This document shows, one piece after another, positions 9,270 to 17,338 of a DNA stretch of 64,000 nucleotides. The stretch comes from Myxococcales bacterium (GTDB taxonomy: Bacteria > Myxococcota_A > Polyangia > Polyangiales > Polyangiaceae): NCBI GenBank assembly GCA_004193285.1, contig SECP01000015.1, forward strand, positions 1 through 64,000, read 5' to 3'. A model generated the notes under the pieces. That model was not told the DNA's origin. It saw nothing but the letters and a program-made list of their open reading frames with translations, and ran no database searches. A program made the position numbers and the translations under genes. Position 1 is the stretch's first letter, and each line of letters starts with the position of its first letter.

Positions 9270-9821
9270 ATGGGTACCCAAGCAAAACCGCAGCGAAGGC
9301 CGAGCGCTGCCAGCGCCTCCGCGCCGCCCCAGGACGTGCGCGAGGTGCTCAACTCCCTGCGCCGCATCGTGCGCACGCTACGCGTGTCGTCGCGCACCGC
9401 CGAGCAAGCGGTTGGGCTTACCGGCGCTCAGCTGTTCGTGCTGCAGTGCCTCGCTCGTCACAGCCCCTGCTCCGTGAACGAGCTCGCGGCCCGCACCGCG
9501 ACCGATCAGAGCTCGGTCTCGGTCGTGGTCAGTCGGCTCGTGAGGGCGGGTCACGTGCTGCGCTCGCCTTCCAAGCACGACCGCCGCAGCGTGGAGCTGA
9601 GCCTGACCAGCTCGGGGCGCTCCCTCGTGGCGCGCGCGCCCGAGGCAGCGCAGGACCGCCTGATCGCCGCGCTCGGTCAGTTGACCAAGCTCGAGCTCGC
9701 CGGCCTACGCCGGCTGCTCGGTAAAGTCGTAGAAGGAGCGGAGGCGGCCGAGGAGAGCGCGACGTTGTTCTTCGAGGACGGCCCGGTCTTGGTCTCGAAG
9801 GGGCGGGCAAAACGTGGCTGA
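9270..9821 (+). CDS. MarR-family transcriptional regulator
   Basis: A 183-residue winged-helix regulator. The ATG at 9270 fits the family length; the open frame upstream has no family features and would run into the TonB receptor start. The MarR core spans about residues 20-150: LTGAQLFVLQCLARH, then the recognition region NELAARTATDQSSVSVVVSRLVRAG, then the wing SKHDRRSVELSLTSSG. It lies 128 bp from the divergent TonB receptor start, and its 3' end overlaps the ClC channel gene by 8 bp. It probably regulates itself, the channel and perhaps the receptor. The ligand is unknown. Confidence 0.85.
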   Translation: MGTQAKPQRRPSAASASAPPQDVREVLNSLRRIVRTLRVSSRTAEQAVGLTGAQLFVLQCLARHSPCSVNELAARTATDQSSVSVVVSRLVRAGHVLRSPSKHDRRSVELSLTSSGRSLVARAPEAAQDRLIAALGQLTKLELAGLRRLLGKVVEGAEAAEESATLFFEDGPVLVSKGRAKRG

Positions 9822-11649
9822 GCCGGCAGATCCGAGCCGGGTCCCGGTCGCGCCTTCGATGGAGCAGACTCTGGAGCTCGCCCACGTGCCGCGGGTTCGG
9901 GCGGTGGTCTCACCGCGCGTTGCGCTGGTGACCGCGCTCGCCATCGGTTTGGCGTTTTGCGCGGGTTTGGTCGCTCGGGTGCTGGTGGGAGCGATCTCGC
10001 TCGTCACCAACCTGGCGTTCTTGGGCCGGCTCTCCTTCGACCAGGTGGCGCCCGCGGACGGGCACCTGGGCGCCTTCGTGATCGTCGTTCCGGTGCTGGG
10101 TGGCTTGGTCGTGGGCTTGATGGCGCGCTACGGCTCCCAGGCGATCCGAGGCCACGGGATCCCGGAGGCGATGGAGCAGGTACTGAACAACCAGAGCCGC
10201 ATCCCCGCGCGCATGACGTTCCTCAAGCCAATCTCGGCCGCCATCGCCATCGGCACCGGCGGTCCGTTCGGCGCGGAGGGACCCATCATCGCCACCGGTG
10301 GCGCGCTCGGCTCGCTCCTCGGGCAGCTCGCCCCCATGTCTGCTTCCGAGCGGAAGACTCTCCTCGCCGCCGGCGCGGCCGCGGGCATGGCGGCGACGTT
10401 CGGCAGCCCCGTCTCGGCGGTGCTGTTGGCGGTGGAGCTGCTGCTCTTCGAGCTGCGTCCGCGCTCGCTCGTACCCGTCGCGCTCGCCAGCGTGACCGCG
10501 GCCGGTGTGCGCGCTGCTTTCGTCGGCGTCGCGCCGGTCTTCGCGATGCCGGCGCTGCAGCCGCCGAGCGGGAGCGCGCTCGCGTTTTACGTCCTGCTGG
10601 GCGCGGTCGTCGGCGTGGTCGCAACCGCCGTCACGCGGGCGGTGTACGCGGTGGAGGACGCGTTCGAGAAGCTGCCTCTGCACTGGATGTGGTGGCCGGC
10701 GTTGGGCGGGCTCGCGGTGGGCATCATCGGCTACTTCGCGCCGCGCACGCTGGGCGTGGGCTACGACAACATCGAGAACATTTTGAGCGGTTCCATCACC
10801 GGCAAGGTGCTCGTGGTCTTGTGCGTAGCCAAGCTCGCGTCTTGGCTGCTCGCGCTCGGGAGCGGCACCTCCGGCGGAACTCTCGCGCCGCTGTTCACGA
10901 TCGGGGGAGGGCTCGGTGCGTCCCTGGGCGCGCTGGCGAGCTCGGCGCTGCCGGCGGTGGGAATCGAGCCGCGCATCGCCGCGCTCGTGGGCATGGCGGC
11001 GCTGTTCGCGGGGGCGTCGCGCGCGCTGCTAGCGTCGGTCGTGTTCGCGTTCGAAACCACCTTGCAGCCGCTCGGGCTGTTGCCGCTGCTCGGTGGCTGC
11101 GCGGCTGCTTACTTCGTCTCGTGCTTTCTGATGCGAAACACGATCATGACCGAGAAGATCGCGCGGCGGGGCGTGCGCGTTCCCACCGAATACACGGCCG
11201 ACTTCCTGGAGCAGCTCCGGGCGGGCGACTTTGCTTCACGACGCGTCGTCTCCTTCGCGACGACGGACACCCTGGACCGGCTCCGCGAGTTCTTCGCTTC
11301 CGGCGAGCCGGGGAGCCACCACCACGGCTTTCCGGTTCTGGACGAGGCCGACCGGTTGGTGGGCATCGTCGCGCGGCGTGCGGTGGAGGACCGCCGCCAC
11401 GCGGGTAGCCTGGAGGTGCTGCGGCTGGTCGAGCGGCCCCTGGCCGTCGCCTTCGAGGACAGCTCGCTGCGCGAAGCCGCCGATCTGATGGTGAGCCAAG
11501 GCGTGGGGCGCTTGCCCGTCGTCTCCCGCGCCGAGCCGAACCGGCTGCTCGGGATCCTCACTCGGAGCGACCTCTTGTCCGCGCACGCGCAGCGGCTGGC
11601 GGAAAACGAGCCAGCTCGCCGCCGCGCACCCGCGGCCCAGCGCGTTTGA
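9814..11649 (+). CDS. ClC-family chloride channel/transporter with CBS pair
   Basis: A 611-residue membrane protein starting at a GTG inside the end of the MarR gene. The ClC core (about 35-445) has the three selectivity-filter motifs: GHGIPE (family GSGIPE), GAEGP (family GREGP, with the gating glutamate kept) and GTLAP (family GxFxP). Two CBS domains follow (about 465-595), for example FPVLDEADRLVGIVARRAV and LPVVSRAEPNRLLGILTRS, and probably bind adenine nucleotides. The proton-side glutamate alignment is ambiguous (AVELLLFELRP), so channel versus proton exchanger is not decided. Translational coupling to MarR suggests regulation by that protein. Confidence 0.9.
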   Translation: MAEPADPSRVPVAPSMEQTLELAHVPRVRAVVSPRVALVTALAIGLAFCAGLVARVLVGAISLVTNLAFLGRLSFDQVAPADGHLGAFVIVVPVLGGLVVGLMARYGSQAIRGHGIPEAMEQVLNNQSRIPARMTFLKPISAAIAIGTGGPFGAEGPIIATGGALGSLLGQLAPMSASERKTLLAAGAAAGMAATFGSPVSAVLLAVELLLFELRPRSLVPVALASVTAAGVRAAFVGVAPVFAMPALQPPSGSALAFYVLLGAVVGVVATAVTRAVYAVEDAFEKLPLHWMWWPALGGLAVGIIGYFAPRTLGVGYDNIENILSGSITGKVLVVLCVAKLASWLLALGSGTSGGTLAPLFTIGGGLGASLGALASSALPAVGIEPRIAALVGMAALFAGASRALLASVVFAFETTLQPLGLLPLLGGCAAAYFVSCFLMRNTIMTEKIARRGVRVPTEYTADFLEQLRAGDFASRRVVSFATTDTLDRLREFFASGEPGSHHHGFPVLDEADRLVGIVARRAVEDRRHAGSLEVLRLVERPLAVAFEDSSLREAADLMVSQGVGRLPVVSRAEPNRLLGILTRSDLLSAHAQRLAENEPARRRAPAAQRV

Positions 11650-11722
11650 GCCGAGCGCGCTTCAGGAAGTTCGCTCCTTCCCAGGCCTACATCCGTTCAG
11701 CGCGCGGACGGGCTGCCCTGTC

Positions 11723-11756
11723 CGTGTGCCAGGGCCCGTGAAGAAACTGGCACACG
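11723..11756. other. 9-bp inverted repeat upstream of cysteine-repeat gene
   Basis: CGTGTGCCA at 11723-11731 pairs perfectly with TGGCACACG at 11748-11756 around a 16-nt loop. It lies about 75 bp after the ClC stop and about 95 bp before the next start. No T-run follows, so it could be an operator or a weak termination/processing hairpin. Confidence 0.4.
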
Positions 11757-11851
11757 AGCGCGGGGATAGGTCAGAATGTCCGGGTGTTTCGGAGTGGTTG
11801 GGCGTCGGGCGGTATGGCCCGGAGCTTGCTCTCGTCGCGGCGGACATCCTC

Positions 11852-13579
11852 ATGAACTTTTCGGCGTTGGTTCGGTACCTGGCAGGGCTCGCGCTGGCGA
11901 GCGCGCTCGCAACGGCATGCGGTCGCGCGGAGCTGCCCACCGTGGGCGGCTCGGACGACGGCGGTAGTGGCGGGACCAGCATCGGAGGATCTTCGGGCGG
12001 CAAGGGGGGCGGCGTCTCCGGGAGCGGCGGCTCCGTGGCGGGCCAGTGCGGCAACGGCAAGTGTGACCCCGGCGAGTACGCCCAGGTGTGTCCGCAAGAC
12101 TGCAGTACCTGCGGGGATGGTCTGTGTACGGACACGGAGCGCCAGCAAGGCTGCGTGGACTGCGCCGGCTCCGTTTGCGGCAATGGGGTCTGCGAGGGAG
12201 ACGAGCCCGCCTACTGCCCGGAAGACTGCCAAAACTTTTGCGGCAACGGCGTGTGCGAGCCCGGCCTCGGCGAAGGAGTGAGGACGTGCGGCGACTGCAC
12301 CTGTGGTGACGGCATCTGCGACCAGTTCGAGCAGGGTAGCTGCGTGGATTGCGGCGCCTGCGCGGGCGGCAGCTGCAACTGCAACAACGGCCTCTGCGAC
12401 AAGGACGACTACCTGAGCTGCTCGTGGGAATGCAGCTGCACGAACGGCGAGTGCGACGCTACGTGGGACCCCATCAACGGTTGCCCCGAGCAGTGCACGT
12501 ACCCCTACACCTGCAACAATTACTCCTGTGACCCGAAGTACGACGACCTGAACGGCTGCGGCTGGGAGTGCCAAACCTGCAACGACCCGCGCTGCAACGT
12601 GGGTTACGACGCGGCCAATGGCTGCAACTGGCAGTGCCCGTACACCTGCAACAACTACTCGTGCGACCTGCAGTACGACGACTTGAACGGCTGCGGCTGG
12701 GAGTGCCAAACCTGCAACGATCCGCTGTGCCAGGGCCAGTACGACTACAACAACGGCTGCGGCTATCAGTGCGAGCAGAACACCTGCGGCAACTTCACCT
12801 GCGACAAAAACGACTACGCGTACGACTGCGCGTGGGAGTGCGCCACCTGCGGCAACGGCATCTGCGACTTCGGGTACGACAGCTCGAACGGCTGCAGCTA
12901 CGAGTGCACCTGCAACAACGGCGCGTGCGACGGCTCGTGGGACGCCAGCAATGGTTGCCCCTGGGAGTGCGCGAGCTGCGGCAACGGCAAGTGCGACATC
13001 GATCTGGACTTCTCCAACCAGTGCGCTTGGGAGTGCCAGACCTGCGGCAACAACCTGTGCGACCAGGGCTACGACCAGAGCGCTGGCTGCCCGAAGGAGT
13101 GCGGCCTCACCTGCAACAACATGCAGTGCGACCTGGGCGACTGGACCAGCTGCTCGGCGGAGTGCAAGAACTGCGGGGACGGCACCTGCGGCGCGGAGGA
13201 AGATCCCAGCTCCTGCCCGGACTGCACCTGCGGGGACAGCGTGTGCAGTCGCACGGAGGACGCCAAGAGCTGCCCGCAGGACTGCGCGGTCATGGGGAGC
13301 TGCGGCAACGGCAAGTGCGACGCCGGGGAGACCGCGGCGAGCTGCCCACAGGACTGCGCGGTCATGGGGAGCTGCGGCAACGGCAAGTGCGAGGCGGGCG
13401 AAGACGCATCGTGCCCGCAAGATTGCTGCGGCAACGGCAAGTGCACTGGTAACGAAAAGTATTACTGCGTCACCGACTGCGGGACGAGCTGCGGCGACAG
13501 CACCTGCCAGATCACGGACGTGCTGCTCTGCCCGGCGGAATGCGGCATCACCGGCGGCGGCTTCCCCCTGCCGATTTGA
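11852..13579 (+). CDS. Cysteine-rich repeat lipoprotein
   Basis: A 575-residue predicted lipoprotein. The ATG at 11852 gives a signal peptide and lipobox (ALATACGR). A Gly/Ser-rich linker (about 30-65) leads into a cysteine-dense domain that fills the rest. Two repeat classes are seen. One is CGNGxCxxGE...CPQDC, at both ends. The other, in the middle, is CNNYSCDxxYDDLNGCGWEC and relatives, with a 45-residue unit duplicated in tandem. The spacing suggests many small disulfide-bonded modules, with Asp/Asn clusters that could bind calcium. The protein is surely extracytoplasmic. Function is unknown; adhesion or a surface coat are possibilities. Related repeats occur in other myxobacterial surface proteins as far as I recall. 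Confidence 0.75.
   Translation: MNFSALVRYLAGLALASALATACGRAELPTVGGSDDGGSGGTSIGGSSGGKGGGVSGSGGSVAGQCGNGKCDPGEYAQVCPQDCSTCGDGLCTDTERQQGCVDCAGSVCGNGVCEGDEPAYCPEDCQNFCGNGVCEPGLGEGVRTCGDCTCGDGICDQFEQGSCVDCGACAGGSCNCNNGLCDKDDYLSCSWECSCTNGECDATWDPINGCPEQCTYPYTCNNYSCDPKYDDLNGCGWECQTCNDPRCNVGYDAANGCNWQCPYTCNNYSCDLQYDDLNGCGWECQTCNDPLCQGQYDYNNGCGYQCEQNTCGNFTCDKNDYAYDCAWECATCGNGICDFGYDSSNGCSYECTCNNGACDGSWDASNGCPWECASCGNGKCDIDLDFSNQCAWECQTCGNNLCDQGYDQSAGCPKECGLTCNNMQCDLGDWTSCSAECKNCGDGTCGAEEDPSSCPDCTCGDSVCSRTEDAKSCPQDCAVMGSCGNGKCDAGETAASCPQDCAVMGSCGNGKCEAGEDASCPQDCCGNGKCTGNEKYYCVTDCGTSCGDSTCQITDVLLCPAECGITGGGFPLPI
12506..12775 (+). repeat. 135-bp tandem duplication inside cysteine-repeat gene
   Basis: The segment starting TACACCTGCAACAATTAC at 12506 recurs 135 bp later at 12641 with only a few differences, giving two 45-residue copies. 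A further pair, 72 bp apart, begins GACTGCGCGGTCATGGGG at 13280 and 13352. The spacing in whole codons preserves the frame. Confidence 0.8.
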
Positions 13580-13723
13580 GGGCTCGAAACAGGGCAGCGG
13601 GCGCGGGCGCGGGAGCAGACGGCCGCGCCCGGCGAGTCGTCTGATGGGGACTCGCTATCCGCCGAAGGGCCGGGTCTTTTCACGCGGAGGATCGGAAAGT
13701 ATGCTGCAGGGCTCCGAGTCGTC

Positions 13724-15142
13724 ATGTCCGCCCCGAGCCTCACTCAACAACGCGAAGTAGCCGCTCGGGTCGCCCACTGGCTGGTGGACAAGGGGCGGCC
13801 CGACGAAGCCGTAGCCTTGCTCTCTGCCTGGGCCGCGACCCACAACGACAGCGAAGGCCAGCACTTGCTCGCCGAGGCGCTGCGCATCGACCCCGGTGCG
13901 AAGGTCGCGCAGATGGCGTTCGAGCGCATGGAGGGCGTGACCGGCGATCACGCCGCTCTAGACCAGGCGATCGCGCACTTTGGTGCTCAAGAGATCGCGC
14001 GGCTGGAAGCCGAGATGAAGCGGCCGAGCTTTCGGCGCGCTCAGATGGGCTTCAACAACAACATCAAGTTCCACGACCATGTCTTCCACGTGCAAACGGA
14101 AGACAGCGGCTTGGACCAGCCCCACATCATCACGCACCTGTTCGCGGATGGTGGCCGCGTCATCAAGAGTCACAAGCGCTCCTACGCAGACTCGGTGTCG
14201 CGAGCGGACGTGGCCGAGTACGTGCGTGGCCTCATGAAGTCGCAGCACCTGGAGATGGTGCTCATGCTGCGCGAGGGCCGCTTCGACAACGTGATCGCGG
14301 GGCGCGAGGTGGGCGGTATTGCCCTGCTCACGGAGCCCCCCAACGTCGACAACATCAAGAAGCTCGCCAGCCAAAAGAAGCAGCGGGCGGAAACGAGCGC
14401 GACCCCGCTCTCGTCGGCAGCCCCGCGCGTGGCGACCCCGGTTCCGTCGCCAGCTCCGGCTGCACCGGCCGCTGCCGCCCCGGCGGCTCCGCCCAAGGCG
14501 CTCTTCACGTTGCACGTGCTCCGGAGCCTCACTGGCGGTCCCGAGCGCTACGATCCGCCAGGCACGGAGGCCCTCGTCGGCGCCGCTGGCCTCGTCAACA
14601 TGCCCGGCGAGCGCTTCTGTCATCCGGAAGAGGCGCTGCTCAGCTTCCGGGACGGCCGGCTCTGGCTCGAGGACTTGGAGGGCGGCAACGGCGTCTTCTT
14701 GCGCATCCGCTCGCCCGTGGAGCTAGAGATGCTGGACGAGTTCGTGGTCGGCGATCAGCTCCTGCGGATTCAAAAGAATCCCGTGCCGGACGACGGACCC
14801 GATCCGGATCCGACGTACTTCTACTCGTCCCCCAAGTGGCCGTCGTCCTTCCGGGTGACTCAGGTGTTCGAAGGTGGAGCGGACGGCTGCTGCGTCGTGG
14901 CGCGCGGGAACACGCTGCAGATTGGCTCTGCGGTGGGTGACTTGGTCTTCCCGGACGATCCGCTGGTCGCCGAGCAGCACTGCCTGATCGAAGAGCAAGC
15001 CGGCGCCATGGTGCTGACGGACCTAGGGACGCGCACCGGAGTCTTCGTGCGCATCCGCGGTGAGCAAGAGCTAGCCCATGGCGACGAGCTGCTCATCGGT
15101 CGCACGCGCCTGGTCGTGGACTTGGCTCGCAGCGCGGCCTGA
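13724..15142 (+). CDS. Tandem FHA-domain protein
   Basis: A 472-residue cytoplasmic protein. Residues 1-90 look helical and TPR-like. Residues about 105-190 form a distinct domain (MGFNNNIKFHDHVFHVQTED, then HKRSYAD) that I cannot name. An Ala/Pro linker (about 225-255) follows, then two FHA-like domains. The first (about 262-350) has lost the usual SxxH residues. The second (about 380-470) keeps IGSAVGDLVFPDD, AEQHC and DLGTRTGVFVRI, close to the phosphothreonine-binding consensus. It may recognise targets of Hanks-type kinases, one of which is encoded at 42-44 kb. It is followed by a bidirectional terminator and is probably monocistronic. Confidence 0.75.
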   Translation: MSAPSLTQQREVAARVAHWLVDKGRPDEAVALLSAWAATHNDSEGQHLLAEALRIDPGAKVAQMAFERMEGVTGDHAALDQAIAHFGAQEIARLEAEMKRPSFRRAQMGFNNNIKFHDHVFHVQTEDSGLDQPHIITHLFADGGRVIKSHKRSYADSVSRADVAEYVRGLMKSQHLEMVLMLREGRFDNVIAGREVGGIALLTEPPNVDNIKKLASQKKQRAETSATPLSSAAPRVATPVPSPAPAAPAAAAPAAPPKALFTLHVLRSLTGGPERYDPPGTEALVGAAGLVNMPGERFCHPEEALLSFRDGRLWLEDLEGGNGVFLRIRSPVELEMLDEFVVGDQLLRIQKNPVPDDGPDPDPTYFYSSPKWPSSFRVTQVFEGGADGCCVVARGNTLQIGSAVGDLVFPDDPLVAEQHCLIEEQAGAMVLTDLGTRTGVFVRIRGEQELAHGDELLIGRTRLVVDLARSAA

Positions 15143-15161
15143 TTCGAGCGCACAAAAAGCA

Positions 15162-15190
15162 AAAGGCCGAGTCACGAGGACTCGGCCTTT
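15162..15190. terminator. Bidirectional intrinsic terminator
   Basis: A perfect 12-bp stem (AAAGGCCGAGTC / GACTCGGCCTTT) with a 5-nt loop lies between the stops of the convergent FHA gene and small lipoprotein gene. The stem starts in A and ends in T on the plus strand. The reverse complement has the same form, and is followed by further T on the minus side, so it can serve both genes. Confidence 0.85.
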
Positions 15191-15224
15191 GCCATCTTCC
15201 CGCCCCGTTAGGAGCAGGAAAAGC

Positions 15225-15434
15225 TCACTTCGCGGGCTCGGCGGCCGGAGCGGCAGCGTCAGCCGGGGCGGCAGCGGCGTCAGCCGGAGCAGCGGCATCC
15301 GCCGGGGCTTCGGGCTTCGCTTCCGGAGCGGCAGCAGCGGCGTCCGGCGTGGCCGGCTCGGGGGTGGCTTCGCCACCGCAAGCAACCGCGAGAACACAAA
15401 CCGGAACGAGCGCGATCAAAGAACGAATCGACAT
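15225..15434 (-). CDS. Small Ala/Pro/Asp-rich lipoprotein
   Basis: A 69-residue predicted lipoprotein. The ATG at 15434 is preceded at 5-7 nt by AGGAGG, a near-perfect ribosome site, and gives a signal peptide with lipobox LAVACGG. The mature part is almost only Ala, Pro, Asp, Glu and Lys, with imperfect repeats of ADAAAPADAAA type. Such chains usually act as flexible surface or periplasmic spacers. An AT-rich patch at about 15535-15575 upstream is the likely promoter region. Function is unknown. Confidence 0.7.
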   Translation of the reverse strand: MSIRSLIALVPVCVLAVACGGEATPEPATPDAAAAAPEAKPEAPADAAAPADAAAAPADAAAPAAEPAK

Positions 15435-15650
15435 GGGGATCCTCCTAAATGGCCAAACCCGAAAGGCTTGGACCTCAGACAGACGCCCGAGTACCGCAAA
15501 GCGGCTCACGCACAAAGCTCAAACACTCCGCCTACTTCAATAAAACCAATCATGTCGTCTGGTTACGTTTTAGGAGAAAGCACTAGGTCTTTCGGCCGGG
15601 CGATTTGAGCCGAAACGGAGGCCTGCCGCGTCCATCATCTGGGTCCGCAT

Positions 15651-16316
15651 ATGGGAGCCAGCCGTCGATCGCCGCGCCTGCGTTTGATTTCGTCCGAGTC
15701 GTTGGACGAGGTTGCGTCGGCTGCTGCCTCGAGCGCGGTCCAACCCATCCCGGCGGAAGAGAGCGTGGACGAACAGCTCGTGCTGCGCGCGCGCCGCGCA
15801 GACGTGCCCGCGTTCGAGACCTTGTACCGGCGTCACGCTGCGTTCGCCTTCAACCTCGCGGTGCGCATCCAAGGCAGCTCGGCGGACGTGGAAGACGTGG
15901 TGCACGACGCTTTCCTGAGGGCGCAGGAGCGGCTTCCGGATCTGCGCGACTCGGCCGCGTTTCGCCCTTGGCTCGGCAGCATCGTCGTGCGGCTGGTGCG
16001 CACGCGCCTGCGTCGTCGAAAGTTGCTGGGCGCGCTCGGCCTCATGACGCCGGAGCCGGTGGACATCGACAGTATCGCGACCGTGGATGCCGACCCGGAA
16101 GCGCGCGCGCTGCTCGCGCAGGTCTACGCCTTGCTGCAAACCCTCGCCGCCGACGATCGCATCGCGTGGACCTTGCGTTACGTCGAGCGACACCGCCTGG
16201 AAACGGTCGCCGTGATGTTGGATTGCTCCTTGGCGACGGCAAAACGGCGCATCGCCCGAGCTCAACGCTTTCTTACGGAGCACTTCGTGGCTCCCTTTTC
16301 CCGAGCTGCAGAATGA
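15651..16316 (+). CDS. ECF-type RNA polymerase sigma factor
   Basis: A 221-residue sigma-70 family protein. Region 2 spans about residues 45-110 (ADVPAFETLYRRHAAFAF, then VEDVVHDAFLRAQERL). Region 4 spans about 150-210 (LAADDRIAWTLRYVERH, then VAVMLDCSLATAKRRIARA). There is no region 3, as in ECF sigma factors. The first 40 residues are an Arg/Ser/Ala-rich extension. Its stop overlaps the start of the next gene (ATGA). That next gene encodes a membrane protein in the position typical of an anti-sigma factor. The signal and regulon are unknown. Confidence 0.9.
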   Translation: MGASRRSPRLRLISSESLDEVASAAASSAVQPIPAEESVDEQLVLRARRADVPAFETLYRRHAAFAFNLAVRIQGSSADVEDVVHDAFLRAQERLPDLRDSAAFRPWLGSIVVRLVRTRLRRRKLLGALGLMTPEPVDIDSIATVDADPEARALLAQVYALLQTLAADDRIAWTLRYVERHRLETVAVMLDCSLATAKRRIARAQRFLTEHFVAPFSRAAE

Positions 16317-17338
16317 CCCGCGAAAGTTTCCCCGACATCCCGCCGGACGCCCTCCGGAACCACGCCTCCGTAGAACGCGTCGAGCGCGTTTGGCGACGGC
16401 TGGAGCTGGACATGGGAGCCGCGCCGCGCGCGCGCGCCATCGCTTGGTGGTGGGCGCCGGTCGCAGCGGCGGGCATCTTCGCGGTCGGGGTCGCGGTCGG
16501 CGCACGCGTCCGCGCTCCGGCGATGGAGCTGGCGGCGGTGGCGGAGCCGCGGACCGCTTTGCCCGCGCCGGGTGGAGGGCCCGCGGCGGAGCCGGCCGCC
16601 TCGGTGGAGGAGCCTCTCGCACCGCCGGCGCAGAAGCGAACGCGCTCGCGCCGAGCCGAGCGCGTGGAGGACGGCGCCGACTTCTACGGCCCCACCTACG
16701 GGGACCCCTCCGGCTTGACCGCGAGCGCCCCCGCAGCGGTGGTGGAGTTCGCGGAGTGGGAGAAGCTCGCGGAGTCGGGAGACTTCCGCGCCGCGAAGGC
16801 CGCCCTCGATCGGGACGTGGGCTTCGAACGGGCGACGGCCCGCGCTTCCGCCAGTCAGCTGCTCGTGCTCGCGGACATCGCGAGGGCTTCCGGGAGCCGT
16901 GAGCAAGCGATGCAGGCGCTGCGCCGGGTGCTCTCGTCATACCTTTCCGCTGCAGAGGCTCCAATCGCGGCGTGGACGCTCGGCAATCTGCTGGAGCAGG
17001 CGGGCGACCGGTCCGGGGCCGCCGACGCCTACGCCACCTATCGGCGCTTGTCACCGACAGGAGACTTCGCCGAAGATGCCGCCGCCCGTCAGGTGGACGC
17101 GGCGCTCTCCCAAGGGAACCTGGAGCTTGGTCGCCGCGCCATGGAAGAGTACGCCCAGAATTTCCCGACTGGGCGGCGCTTGGCAGAGCTCCGAAAGCGC
17201 CTCGTTGCGCTGGAAGCTCCCGCTGCGGACGGCAGCCCGGGCCCCGCTGCGGAGCCAGAGGACAGCACGGAAGACGACAGCCCCGAGCCCGGAGCGGAAG
17301 CTCCCGCCACCGCGCCGGCGCCTGCCAGCGAGCGCTGA
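16313..17338 (+). CDS. Membrane TPR protein, candidate anti-sigma factor
   Basis: A 341-residue protein whose ATG overlaps the sigma-factor stop (ATGA). The first 45 residues are cytoplasmic and helical (VERVERVWRRLELDM). One membrane segment follows at about 45-65 (WWAPVAAAGIFAVGVAVGA). The periplasmic part has a Pro/Ala/Glu linker and then TPR-like helices from about residue 140 to 300 (for example LGNLLEQAGDRSGAADAYAT). The tail is acidic, Pro-rich and disordered. The topology fits an anti-sigma factor with a periplasmic protein-interaction domain. No classic zinc motif is seen in the cytoplasmic part. The role is inferred from gene order. Confidence 0.7.
   Translation: MTRESFPDIPPDALRNHASVERVERVWRRLELDMGAAPRARAIAWWWAPVAAAGIFAVGVAVGARVRAPAMELAAVAEPRTALPAPGGGPAAEPAASVEEPLAPPAQKRTRSRRAERVEDGADFYGPTYGDPSGLTASAPAAVVEFAEWEKLAESGDFRAAKAALDRDVGFERATARASASQLLVLADIARASGSREQAMQALRRVLSSYLSAAEAPIAAWTLGNLLEQAGDRSGAADAYATYRRLSPTGDFAEDAAARQVDAALSQGNLELGRRAMEEYAQNFPTGRRLAELRKRLVALEAPAADGSPGPAAEPEDSTEDDSPEPGAEAPATAPAPASER

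Noticed and set aside
11771..13420. A 549-codon minus-strand frame over the cysteine-repeat gene
   Set aside because: Composition (Ala/Val/Arg) is that of an antisense shadow; the plus frame has a lipobox and periodic cysteines.
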